Part shown: positions 50,888 to 59,507 of the stretch, in pieces
How positions within the stretch are numbered: position 1 is the first letter of the stretch
Layout of the letters: each line of letters begins with the position of its first letter
Assembly: GCA_964387885.1 (NCBI GenBank)
Contig: CAYLYZ010000011.1
Location: 1-64,000 of the forward strand
Reading direction: 5' to 3'
DNA: 64,000 bases
From: JABGPL01 sp964387885
GTDB lineage: Bacteria; Electryoneota; AABM5-125-24; Hatepunaeales; Hatepunaeaceae
Notes under the pieces: generated by a model
What the model was told of the DNA's origin: nothing
The model's database searches: none
What the model saw: only the letters and a program-made list of their open reading frames with translations
Program-made: the position numbers and the translations under genes

Positions 50888-53770
50888 TTATTCATCTTTC
50901 AGGTTGTCTTTAATATATCCGCCCATTGTCTGGAGCATTGATTCAACATTTTCAAACTGATTTGCCTTTCCAGGCAATGTCCGGTAGAAAATGTCTCCGT
51001 AACGTTTGGTTAATATCCGTGCATCGAGCATCAGGATAACACCTCGATCCGTGACTGTCCTGATCAATCTTCCTGCACCCTGGCGGACGCGCAATACAGC
51101 ATTTGGTAGTTGGTATTCCATAAACGGATTGCCACCCTCACGTCGCAATTTGTTTATCCGGGCGGCTACAATCGGATCACTTGGTACGGCAAACGGCAGT
51201 TTGGGAATTACTACGACCTGCAGCGCCGGACCGGGGACGTCTATCCCTTCCCAGAAGGAGTCTGTTCCGAGTAAAATTGCTTTACCATTCGCCTTCCTCA
51301 ACCTGCGGATGAGCATGTCCCGGTTTCGTCCACCACGCTGGACGAGTATCTCAATTTCTTTGCCCAGCAGTAGTTTATTCAGATCCCGTTCTACTTGACG
51401 CAGAGCCTTATAAGATGTGAACAGAACTAGTATGCCTGCTCTGTACCGCAGGGCAATTTCAGCACATAAATTTGAGACTGCACTGAGATGTTCTGCTGAT
51501 TGATCTGATGGAGATGGAATAAAATTCGGATATCCAACGAGGCAGTTGTTAGCGTAATCAAAAGGTGATCCGAAAATCGATACTCTTACTCTCTCCTGAG
51601 GAAATTCGGTTAAACCCAAGCTTTTAAGGATGTGATTAAAACCGCTTGGTGTATTGGTTGTCGAGAGTGTTGCGGAAGTAAGGATCGCGGAATCAAGTTT
51701 TGCCCATAGTCCCTCAACCAGCATGTCAGCAATTTCGAGGGGTGCAGATCTGATCCATATTGGTTTGTTCAATTCAGCCGGGACATCCACCCAGTAAACC
51801 CGGTTTTCGTCCTCCGGGTTCATTGAATGATACAATGCTTCGGTTATACCGCCACACATATTGATAACTGCCTGCATCTCCTGCAATACCTGTGTAGGGA
51901 ACACATCATCCATTTCATCTACGGTCTTCTCACGGATTCTGCCAAGTGCTTTTGTAGTTGCACTGAGTCCGTTCAGCAACGCTTCACCCGGCTCCATTAA
52001 TGAGATGTGAAGTTTATCACCCTGTTTATATGAAAATGGAGTGGTGTAGGATGCTTTGAACGGTATCTTATTTCTAAGTTCAGCATTTGCTCTTTCAAAC
52101 AGAGCATTTGCAGACTGCCTCAGCCCATCCACATCATCTGCGATTTTCTCGAGTGGTGAAACCAGTCGTTCGAGAAGTTTATCAGCAGCAAGTGAATGCC
52201 ACAGGTCACCTTTTCGCGAACACATCCTGCCTATCCGGTCAAACAGGTTTTTAAGTAGGGGGGAGGATAACTCGGTTCCGAACTGATCCGTTGCCACCTC
52301 TTCGAGGTGGTGAGCCTCATCGAAGATCACCCTGATCTCATCTCCTCCGAGCAGGTTTCCCTCACTGACGAGATCCGATAAAACCAGGCTGTGATTAACA
52401 ACGACGATATCCGCTTTAAGGGCTTTCTTGCGAATATTTGATAACGGGCAGTCACCTTTGCAGGAGTTACCGGTGCAGTATCCCGGTTCTGAAGCTACTA
52501 ACTGAAAGAAACCTCCGGATTCATAAATTGAGCTGAGTTCGCTTAAGTCCCCGGTCTGAGTTTCTTTCACCCACCTTACCATTACCGCAGCTGATTCCCG
52601 CTGAAAAACACTTGCTCCATAACGCTCCGGATCTAACAGCCAGTTTCTCCATTTTGTGCGGCATAGATAATTACGACGCCCCTTAAGCAAGGCAACGTTA
52701 AATCCGAATTTAAACAGTGCACCAAGCCGTGGGATTTCGTTATTAAAAAGTTGATCCTGGAGGTTTTTAGTGTGAGTGGACACTATTATCCGTTGACCTG
52801 TCAGTAGAGCAGGCACCAAATAGCCCATTGATTTGCCGACACCCGTTCCGGCTTCAACGACCAGTATCTGGCTTTCGCGAAGGGCTCCGGCACATTGCAC
52901 TGCCATGTCGACCTGTTCCTGCCTGACTTCGTAACCTTCCATTACTTTCTCAAACCTATCAATCTCATGGAAGAGACGCATGATTTGTTGGTCGGATGCC
53001 GGTGTATCCGGTCGGGAAATACCCGCGACGGAGTAAAAATTCTGCGGATTGTCCGGCAATCCTTCCAGTGCTCCCGGCGGGTGATCTGTTGACAAATATC
53101 CTGATGAAACAGCTTTGTGAACGCATCTCAGTGTATTGGCAAGGGGTGAAGCTGTACCAGATACGAGCCGCAAAGCATCGGCGATTTGGGGGAGATCAAT
53201 TAATGACATCTGCTGGAGGAGAATCGCGAAAACGTCACCGGTCGCAGCAGCGTCATCTGCAGCCCGGTGGTGACTTCGGTTAACAACTCCATATCGTTCA
53301 CAGAGCTTTGCGAGACCGAAGCCATCATTGCATGGAGTCAGAAACCGCGCAGCGATACGGTTATCATGGCTGATCGGCATCGTGCGAGCAACTTTGAAAT
53401 GCTCGGCGGTCGGGCTGGCAGATTCAAGAAAACCGAGGTCAAAGGCAAAATTCTGCCCTACGATATCAGCATCTCCAACGAAATCGATGAAGTCTTCTGC
53501 GACCTGATCAAGACGGGGAGCATCTTTAAGATCTTCCGGGGTTATTCCGGTAAGTTCTGTTATTTCCGGGGGGAGTTTTTGTCCGGGATCTACAAACTGA
53601 CTGTATCTGTCCACCTCAATCCCTTGGCGGAATCGTACAGCCCCAAGCTCGATTATTGCATCGCGACCTGCGTCGAGGCCTGTTGTTTCAAGGTCAATCG
53701 CGACAAATTCCTCGAGATTGAGGCGTTGCCAGAGTGATACGTTGTTTGTATTTTCTTGTTCTTCAGTCAT
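50888..53770 (-). CDS. dinG: DinG-type helicase with N-terminal DnaQ-like exonuclease
   Basis: 960 residues. The exonuclease domain (about 20-190) has VAIDLETTGLDAGRDAIIELG with the DxE pair and HHRAADDAAATGDVF with His and Asp. The XPD-like superfamily 2 helicase follows: VVEAGTGVGKSMGYLVPALL is Walker A, an iron-sulfur set uses NYLCRTKW and YCTGNSCKGDC, VIFDEAHHLEEV is the DEAH box, and RQGAGRLIRTVTDRGVILMLDAR is motif VI. The fusion is as in Gram-positive DinG relatives, here with FeS Cys retained. It unwinds damaged or R-loop DNA. It overlaps the channel gene by eight bases. Confidence 0.92.
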   Translation of the reverse strand: MTEEQENTNNVSLWQRLNLEEFVAIDLETTGLDAGRDAIIELGAVRFRQGIEVDRYSQFVDPGQKLPPEITELTGITPEDLKDAPRLDQVAEDFIDFVGDADIVGQNFAFDLGFLESASPTAEHFKVARTMPISHDNRIAARFLTPCNDGFGLAKLCERYGVVNRSHHRAADDAAATGDVFAILLQQMSLIDLPQIADALRLVSGTASPLANTLRCVHKAVSSGYLSTDHPPGALEGLPDNPQNFYSVAGISRPDTPASDQQIMRLFHEIDRFEKVMEGYEVRQEQVDMAVQCAGALRESQILVVEAGTGVGKSMGYLVPALLTGQRIIVSTHTKNLQDQLFNNEIPRLGALFKFGFNVALLKGRRNYLCRTKWRNWLLDPERYGASVFQRESAAVMVRWVKETQTGDLSELSSIYESGGFFQLVASEPGYCTGNSCKGDCPLSNIRKKALKADIVVVNHSLVLSDLVSEGNLLGGDEIRVIFDEAHHLEEVATDQFGTELSSPLLKNLFDRIGRMCSRKGDLWHSLAADKLLERLVSPLEKIADDVDGLRQSANALFERANAELRNKIPFKASYTTPFSYKQGDKLHISLMEPGEALLNGLSATTKALGRIREKTVDEMDDVFPTQVLQEMQAVINMCGGITEALYHSMNPEDENRVYWVDVPAELNKPIWIRSAPLEIADMLVEGLWAKLDSAILTSATLSTTNTPSGFNHILKSLGLTEFPQERVRVSIFGSPFDYANNCLVGYPNFIPSPSDQSAEHLSAVSNLCAEIALRYRAGILVLFTSYKALRQVERDLNKLLLGKEIEILVQRGGRNRDMLIRRLRKANGKAILLGTDSFWEGIDVPGPALQVVVIPKLPFAVPSDPIVAARINKLRREGGNPFMEYQLPNAVLRVRQGAGRLIRTVTDRGVILMLDARILTKRYGDIFYRTLPGKANQFENVESMLQTMGGYIKDNLKDE

Positions 53771-54509
53771 CTATGGTATTTTTCTGATTTGCTTCAATTC
53801 TCTCAAGTCTCTTCTTTATTTCACCGAGTTCTTTTAGCACAGCATCATCTTTCTTTTCTTCTTTTGACTCATATGTTAAAAAGATTGAGGCAACATATGC
53901 AGTAAAAGCAGCGAATAAGCCAATACCGGAAATCATCAGTGCTGTTGCGACAATTCTTCCAAGAGTTGTAACCGGATAAAAATCACCATAGCCAACAGTT
54001 GTAATAGTAACAAAAGCCCACCAAAGAGCATCACCCGCAGTTTTAATGTTCGCTCCTGAATCAGTCTCACTATTAAGGATTGCCATTGAGCCAAAAACAA
54101 TCAGAACAAATGAAATCAGCGATGCTAAAGCTAGCGTACTCTTGGCTTTATATTGGAGTAAATACTGGATAATGTACTTTGAAGACCGAAATCCCCTTAA
54201 TATTCTCAAGATTCTAAATACTCTGGCGAATCGTCCCCATCTTAATATTTCAAGATTCGGAATGCTTGAAATTAAATCTATCCAACCCCACTTCAGATAA
54301 TGGAGTTTCTTTTTTGCAGTTAAAAGATTTATAATGAAGTCTGCGAGGAAAACAACACAAATCCAGTTATCAATAAGATTCAGTAGATTATTAATATCAT
54401 CGGGTAGAGAAAAAATTGTCTGAATGAATAATGCGGTAAGAACATAAACACACAAGAACAGCATGACCACTTGCCATATCTGAATTTTTTGTGAAACGTC
54501 CTTATCCAT
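53763..54509 (-). CDS. Voltage-gated-type potassium channel
   Basis: 248 residues with a six-span Kv layout. S1 is VVMLFLCVYVLTALFIQTIFS. S4 is RFARVFRILRILRGFRSSK with regularly spaced Arg. The pore has ALWWAFVTITTVGYGDFYPVT, the TVGYGD selectivity filter. S6 is ALMISGIGLFAAFTAYVASIF. The tail AVLKELGEIKKRLERIEANQK is a coiled coil for tetramer assembly. It conducts K+ across the inner membrane. AAGGAAAG precedes the ATG. cdaA, whose product often controls K+ channels, is 30 kb away; any link is speculative. Confidence 0.93.
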   Translation of the reverse strand: MDKDVSQKIQIWQVVMLFLCVYVLTALFIQTIFSLPDDINNLLNLIDNWICVVFLADFIINLLTAKKKLHYLKWGWIDLISSIPNLEILRWGRFARVFRILRILRGFRSSKYIIQYLLQYKAKSTLALASLISFVLIVFGSMAILNSETDSGANIKTAGDALWWAFVTITTVGYGDFYPVTTLGRIVATALMISGIGLFAAFTAYVASIFLTYESKEEKKDDAVLKELGEIKKRLERIEANQKNTIDD

Positions 54510-54619
54510 TTCTTTCCTTAAAGCAGTTTTCAGATGGGTTAAATGCTAAACTGAGTATTTACAGTTTTGAGCACTATACTATCAGATCTTGATAGCAAAA
54601 CTAATTAACATACTCTTTC

Positions 54620-54945
54620 TGTCAAATGAGGGTGAGACCTTTGAAATATTCACGAACTAATCTTTTCTTGTGATTTCCAGGAAAGAGGAGTTGTATAAAG
54701 TAATTATGTATGCTGGATTCCCGCCTTCCAGTCTGTCTGAGAATGAAGATAATACCCGATTTTCCTCATTCCCAGCTTGACTGGGAATCCAGTAAGTTAT
54801 TGAAATATCTGGATTCCGGTTTTCACGGGAATGAGGAGCAAGAATGAAATTCTTGCTCTGATGTTATTCTCGGACAGTCTGCTTCGCGGGAACAACGTAC
54901 TTCCACAAGAATTGAATATTCCAAAGAACTCGAAGGCACCTGACA
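54620..54945. mobile_element. MITE-like element, family B (copy 2, long form)
   Basis: 326 bp. Left end TGTCAAATGAGGGTGAGACC then TTTGAAATATTCA; right end TGAATATTCCAAAGAACTCG then AAGGCACCTGACA. The ends match copy 1, but the interior is about 130 bp longer and contains CTGGATTCCCGCC/GGGAATCCAG inverted repeats. It fills most of 54510-54995, with a hairpin after it and a CTATCA/TGATAG dyad before it. Confidence 0.8.
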
Positions 54946-54964
54946 TTACTCAATGACGACATAT

Positions 54965-54988
54965 CTAGCAGACGAGGGCGTCTGCCAG
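54965..54988. repeat. CTGGCAGACG-family hairpin (one mismatch)
   Basis: CTAGCAGACG, loop AGGG, CGTCTGCCAG and GCG. It lies seven bases beyond the stop of the hydroxylase gene and could serve as its 3' hairpin. Confidence 0.75.
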
Positions 54989-54995
54989 CGCAAGT

Positions 54996-57383
54996 TTATC
55001 CTTCCCGCAACATCATAGCAATTCGCTCAGGAGTTGCCGGAAGTTCGGTAATTCGCACTCCTGTCGCATTATAGATCGCATTCAGGATTGCTGGAATCGT
55101 CGGCATGATCGCACCTTCACCAACCTCTTTTGCACCGTATGGTCCGTTAGGTTCGTCTGTTTCGATAATAATCGCGTCAAGTTCAGGCATATCCAGTGAA
55201 GTCGGGATTTTATACTCGGCGAGGTTAGTATTGATGACGTTTCCTTTGTCGTCGTATAAAATTTCCTCCATCAGTGCCTCACCCATGCCCATTGAAATCG
55301 AGCCCTGCATCTGGCCTTCAACCTGGGTGCGGTTGATTGCAAAACCGCAGTCATGAGCTCCGGTTACTTTTTTAACATCTACTTCACCTGTTTCGAGATC
55401 GATTTCAACCTCAGCGATTTGAGCTGAGCATCCAAATGCGGGAGATGTTCCTACGGCAGCACCTTTAAATGATCCGCCCAGTTTAGGTGGTTTATATTTC
55501 CCGGTTCCGACAATAGTACCGCTCTCGAGGAACGCCATGCGGGAGGCCTCTTTAAAGGTCAGAAACTCCGAATCCTGCCTGTCTGTAAATCCACGATGTT
55601 CATGCATAAATTCTTCACGCATATCTGCGAAATCGATTTTTCCGGATTTGCTCTTAACAAATCCACTATCCATGTATAGATCTTCAAATGGCGTACCCGA
55701 GCGTTTGGAAATTGCGTTCAGTATCTGATCCCGCACTGATTCTGCAGCCTCCTTTGCAGCATGTCCCATCATCAGGGTTGTCCGGCTTGAATAGGCACCG
55801 AGGTCGACAGACAGCTCACTGTCACCGGTTACAGCTTTGACATTATCAACCGGGATACCGAGTACTTCGGCGGTGATCATAGCCAGAACAGTATCACATC
55901 CCTGTCCGATATCGGCAGCACCGGACTGAACGAGGACAGAACCCCCTATTTCATTGAGATGTGTTAGAACTGTGGCATGATAGGTTTCCGAGCGATAGAT
56001 TGAGTATCCTGCTCCTGATACGAAAAATCCGCAGGATGATCCGATTCCCTTTACCTTTTTAGCTCCGGTTTTCACCTTGCCAGGGATTCTGGTTTCTTTC
56101 CAGACATCATTCCAGTTAGTCGCATCGCGGACAGCTTCAAGGCATTCTTTCATTCCGAGGCTGGACATATACAGTTCATTGCAGGTCGTTTCACCAGATT
56201 CCATGACGTTTTTCAACCGAAGGTCAACCGGATTCATCCCGATTTCTTCAGCGATCTTATCAAGCTGCGTTTCAAATAATGCTCTGGCAATGACAGCTCC
56301 ATGACCACGTTGAGCTCCACAAGTCGGTTTATTCGTGACAACCCGGTAACCGTCATATTTCATGTTCTTCAGCCGGTAGGGTCCGCCTAACAGGGAACCG
56401 GCATAATAAATCGTAGCGATACCAAAACTTGCATACGCACCACCATCGAGAGTGCACTTGTGGCGCAGAAACATCAATGTCCCGTCTTTTTTAACCCCGG
56501 TTGTCATCTCATGCCAGAACTGATGCCGGGCACGCGAATGCAGGAAAACCTGTTCGCGGTCAAATGTCATTTTGACCGGTTTACCGGCTACCTGAGCGAG
56601 TTTGCAGACGCATAACTCTGCAGTCGAACATGATGCTTTAGGACCAAACCCACCCCCAACTGCCGGTTTTACCACCCGGACTTTTTCAAGCGGGAGCTCA
56701 AGTGCCATTGCCAGAGTACGCTGGACATAATGAGGAGCCTGTGTCGAGCTATGCATTGTAAGTTTGCCAGTGCTGTCGAACTCAGCGAGAATCGATTGTG
56801 GCTCGATAAAAGCTCCATCCTGCATCTTCGACATCATTTTATCGGTGCGGATGTAATCACATTCTTTTTCAGCAGCGTCACAATCCCCAAAATCCCAGTG
56901 TACTTCTGCACATTTGTTGTTCTTATATTTTTCATGTATCTGAGGCAGCCCATCTTCCATCGCATTGAATCCATCAAGCACAGCCGGAATTTCTTCAAAA
57001 TCGACTTCGATCAGTGAAACAGCTTCAAGGGCAGTATCCTGATCAATGGCAGCAACAGCAGCGATTTCATCACCAACATATCGGACTTTATCCAGACAAA
57101 GAATATTCTCGTCATATCTGGCAGGTGAAACTCCATACCGGACGGTTCCCGCTTCTTTGCCGGTGATAATTGCTTTAACACCGGGCAGTGCCATTGCCTT
57201 AGATGTGTCGATATTGACGATTTTTCCGTGGGCAAGAGGGCTGTGGAGGATGGCGCAACTAAGCATTCCGGGGCGTTTCAGGTCATCGGTGTAAACCGCT
57301 TTACCGGTGACTTTATCAACTGCATCTACCCGCGGCGTGCGGGTGTTCAGGATTTTGTAAGTTTTTGACTCTTTTTCTTTCAT
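54996..57383 (-). CDS. Xanthine dehydrogenase-family molybdenum subunit
   Basis: 795 residues from ATG 57383, with AGGAAG ahead; the frame to 57467 is unlikely to be used. TPRVDAVDKVTGKAVYTDDLKRPGML opens the a/b hammerhead domain. KPAVGGGFGPKASC is the molybdopterin site. GAHDCGFAINRTQVEGQMQGSISMGMGEALMEE and PNGPYGAKEVGEGAIMPTIPAI follow, the latter with the catalytic Glu. It hydroxylates purines, aldehydes or related substrates. The 2Fe-2S small subunit and FAD subunit that normally accompany it are not next to it. Cofactor and partner must come from elsewhere. Confidence 0.9.
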   Translation of the reverse strand: MKEKESKTYKILNTRTPRVDAVDKVTGKAVYTDDLKRPGMLSCAILHSPLAHGKIVNIDTSKAMALPGVKAIITGKEAGTVRYGVSPARYDENILCLDKVRYVGDEIAAVAAIDQDTALEAVSLIEVDFEEIPAVLDGFNAMEDGLPQIHEKYKNNKCAEVHWDFGDCDAAEKECDYIRTDKMMSKMQDGAFIEPQSILAEFDSTGKLTMHSSTQAPHYVQRTLAMALELPLEKVRVVKPAVGGGFGPKASCSTAELCVCKLAQVAGKPVKMTFDREQVFLHSRARHQFWHEMTTGVKKDGTLMFLRHKCTLDGGAYASFGIATIYYAGSLLGGPYRLKNMKYDGYRVVTNKPTCGAQRGHGAVIARALFETQLDKIAEEIGMNPVDLRLKNVMESGETTCNELYMSSLGMKECLEAVRDATNWNDVWKETRIPGKVKTGAKKVKGIGSSCGFFVSGAGYSIYRSETYHATVLTHLNEIGGSVLVQSGAADIGQGCDTVLAMITAEVLGIPVDNVKAVTGDSELSVDLGAYSSRTTLMMGHAAKEAAESVRDQILNAISKRSGTPFEDLYMDSGFVKSKSGKIDFADMREEFMHEHRGFTDRQDSEFLTFKEASRMAFLESGTIVGTGKYKPPKLGGSFKGAAVGTSPAFGCSAQIAEVEIDLETGEVDVKKVTGAHDCGFAINRTQVEGQMQGSISMGMGEALMEEILYDDKGNVINTNLAEYKIPTSLDMPELDAIIIETDEPNGPYGAKEVGEGAIMPTIPAILNAIYNATGVRITELPATPERIAMMLREG

Positions 57384-57626
57384 ACTGCTTCCTTGTCTCT
57401 CCCCCGTTCTATTAAAGGGGGGTATAAAAAGGGGGGGTGACCGGACATCCCATCCGGTTCCACACATGTATGTACGTCAGTAATGAAACTCGGGCAATAA
57501 ATAGCCCGAGCCACACAACTCTGTTTTCAACTGATAACTGTTTTCTTGCCGTTACAATCGCGCTTCGCGCGATTACCCCCCCTTAGTTCCCCCCCCCTGC
57601 AATAGCAGGGGGGATTTAGACCACTA
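57384..57626. repeat. Gap with three hairpin repeats
   Basis: Includes CCCCCGTTCTATTAAAGGGG near 57402, the 39-bp CTCGGGC/GCCCGAG repeat (57479-57517, matching 42545), a GCGCGAAGCGCG-type small hairpin near 57560, and CCCCCTGC/GCAGGGGG (57591-57613). No gene. Confidence 0.65.
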
Positions 57627-59066
57627 CTATGGTTTGTAAACAATATCCATCTGTCGCGCTGCAAGCACCTCGTTAAGTCTGGATACCGGGGTGGTTACAG
57701 GTGCCTCTCGCATTTTGTCAGGATCGTTCTGGGCTTCTTCATCAATTTTCAGCATAACATCGATAAACCTGTCAAGAGTTTCCAGCGATTCCGTTTCTGT
57801 CGGTTCTATCATCAGTGCTTCATGGACAATCAACGGGAAGTTGACTGTCGGTGCGTGAATATCAAAGTCGAGTAATCGTTTGGCGATATCTACAGCTTTC
57901 AAGCCGTGTGTGTTTTGATTGTCCGCTGAGAATACAACCTCGTGCATGCTAATCCCATCAAATGGCAGCTTATATTTGCCTTCAAGAGAATGACGGACAT
58001 AGTTCGCGTTTAATATCGCAAGCTCGGAGGCTTTCTTTAAACCATCAGGTCCAAGTGCCCGGATATAGGCATGGGCGCGGACGAGCATAGCGAAGTTGCC
58101 GTAAAAGGAGTGAACCGTGCCTATGGACTGTGGACGATCCCAATCAAAATCATACCTGCCATCATCATCTTTGACAACTTTTGGACGCGGGAGAAATGGT
58201 TCAAGCAATGAAACAACGCCCACTGGACCGGAACCCGGACCGCCACCCCCATGAGGTGTGGAAAAGGTTTTATGCAGGTTCAGGTGCACAATGTCGAAAC
58301 CCATACCCCCCGGTCGGGAAAGTCCCATCAGGGCATTCATATTGGCACCGTCCATGTAAAGTAATGCTCCAGCTTCGTGAACTGCTGCAGCAACCTCATC
58401 AATCTCATCTTCGAACAATCCGAGAGTGTTTGGATTAGTTACCATTAACGCCGCGACATCATCATTTAATGCTTCCCTCAATCCGGACAAATCTATCCTT
58501 CCATCGGCTTTTGATGGGATTGATGCCGGAGTGTAACCTGCCATAACAATTGAAGCCGGATTAGTGCCATGCGACGAATCGGGCGTCAGGACTATCTTAC
58601 GTGGATTGCCATTTGCTTCATGAAAAGCTCGGGCAACGAACATCCCGGTTAACTCACCATGCGCTCCTGCCGCCGGCTGTAATGTCATTGCCGGCAAACC
58701 GGTAATTTCACACAGGAATTCTTCGAGCTTGTATAGAAGCTCAAGCGCACCCTGTATGGTTACTATCGGTTGATGCGGGTGCAGTCCTGCAAAATTCGGA
58801 AGTGCTGCTAACGCTTCATTTATCTTTGGATTGTACTTCATAGTACACGATCCGAGCGGATAGAAACCTTTATCGACATGATGATTCAGTGTCGAAAGGT
58901 TAATAAAATGACGCATTACCGCCGGTTCTGCAACCTGGGGTAAATCCAGGTCATCCCGCAGCAGATGTGCCGGTGGTCCCGCTACATCCGCAGGTAGATC
59001 ATCATGTGGGCTATACCCACAGCTAAGTGCCGGTCGATCTGACTCGAAAATTAATGGTATTGACAT
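57627..59066 (-). CDS. gcvPB: Glycine dehydrogenase (decarboxylating) subunit 2
   Basis: 479 residues from ATG 59066; the longer frame is repeat-derived. VDKGFYPLGSCTMKYNPKINE, AGAHGELTGMF and DSSHGTNPASIVMAGY are family blocks. VHLNLHKTFSTPHGGGGPGSGPVGV includes the Lys that binds pyridoxal phosphate. MIEPTETESLETLDRF is near the end. With subunit 1 it decarboxylates glycine and loads the methylamine onto the H protein. The two-subunit form is usual outside proteobacteria. gcvPA, gcvH and gcvT are not in the window; subunit 1 might lie elsewhere. Confidence 0.94.
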   Translation of the reverse strand: MSIPLIFESDRPALSCGYSPHDDLPADVAGPPAHLLRDDLDLPQVAEPAVMRHFINLSTLNHHVDKGFYPLGSCTMKYNPKINEALAALPNFAGLHPHQPIVTIQGALELLYKLEEFLCEITGLPAMTLQPAAGAHGELTGMFVARAFHEANGNPRKIVLTPDSSHGTNPASIVMAGYTPASIPSKADGRIDLSGLREALNDDVAALMVTNPNTLGLFEDEIDEVAAAVHEAGALLYMDGANMNALMGLSRPGGMGFDIVHLNLHKTFSTPHGGGGPGSGPVGVVSLLEPFLPRPKVVKDDDGRYDFDWDRPQSIGTVHSFYGNFAMLVRAHAYIRALGPDGLKKASELAILNANYVRHSLEGKYKLPFDGISMHEVVFSADNQNTHGLKAVDIAKRLLDFDIHAPTVNFPLIVHEALMIEPTETESLETLDRFIDVMLKIDEEAQNDPDKMREAPVTTPVSRLNEVLAARQMDIVYKP

Positions 59067-59180
59067 CTTTATAACTCTATCTTGAATGGCTTTGTTTGTG
59101 TTTAGAGTACAGGTTTTAGCCTGAAGTACTTCCAATGCATGGGAGTGCGGACATTCTTGTCTGAGAATGCCTGAATCGCG

Positions 59181-59204
59181 CTGGCAGACGCCCTCGTCTG
59201 CCAA
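59181..59204. repeat. CTGGCAGACG-family hairpin
   Basis: CTGGCAGACG, loop CCCT, CGTCTGCCAA. It lies 20 bp before a family B MITE. Confidence 0.75.
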
Positions 59205-59224
59205 TTAAGTCGTTGTTTTTCCAT

Positions 59225-59414
59225 TGGGCGGGGACGAGACCTTTGAAATATTCATGGTTTTCCTCTGTTCCTGTGATTTTCCAGGAGTAGTCATTTCATA
59301 AGTGCTTGTGTATTCTGGATGCACTTCGCGAGCGAAGCAGATATCCCGCCTTCGCGGGAACGACGTGCTTTCACAAGAATTGAATATCTCAAAGAACTCG
59401 GGGACGCCTGTCGA
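59225..59414. mobile_element. MITE-like element, family B (copy 3)
   Basis: About 190 bp. Left end GGGGACGAGACCTTTGAAAT, right end ATCTCAAAGAACTCGGGGAC. The interior is over 90 percent like copy 1 by eye (GCACTTCGCGAGCGAAG, CCCGCCTTCGCGGG). It fills the gap 59067-59507, in which no gene is seen. Confidence 0.8.
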
Positions 59415-59507
59415 CACACTTTTCTTCATTCTCGGACAGGCTGGGAATGTCCGTCCTCACCTCCACATTGAGTATCCTGTTTATCCTGAACATCCCAGTT
59501 CAGCTTT

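Noticed and set aside
2461..59414. CRISPR array
   Set aside because: The repeats are dispersed, of several families and palindromic, without regular spacers; no cas genes were seen.
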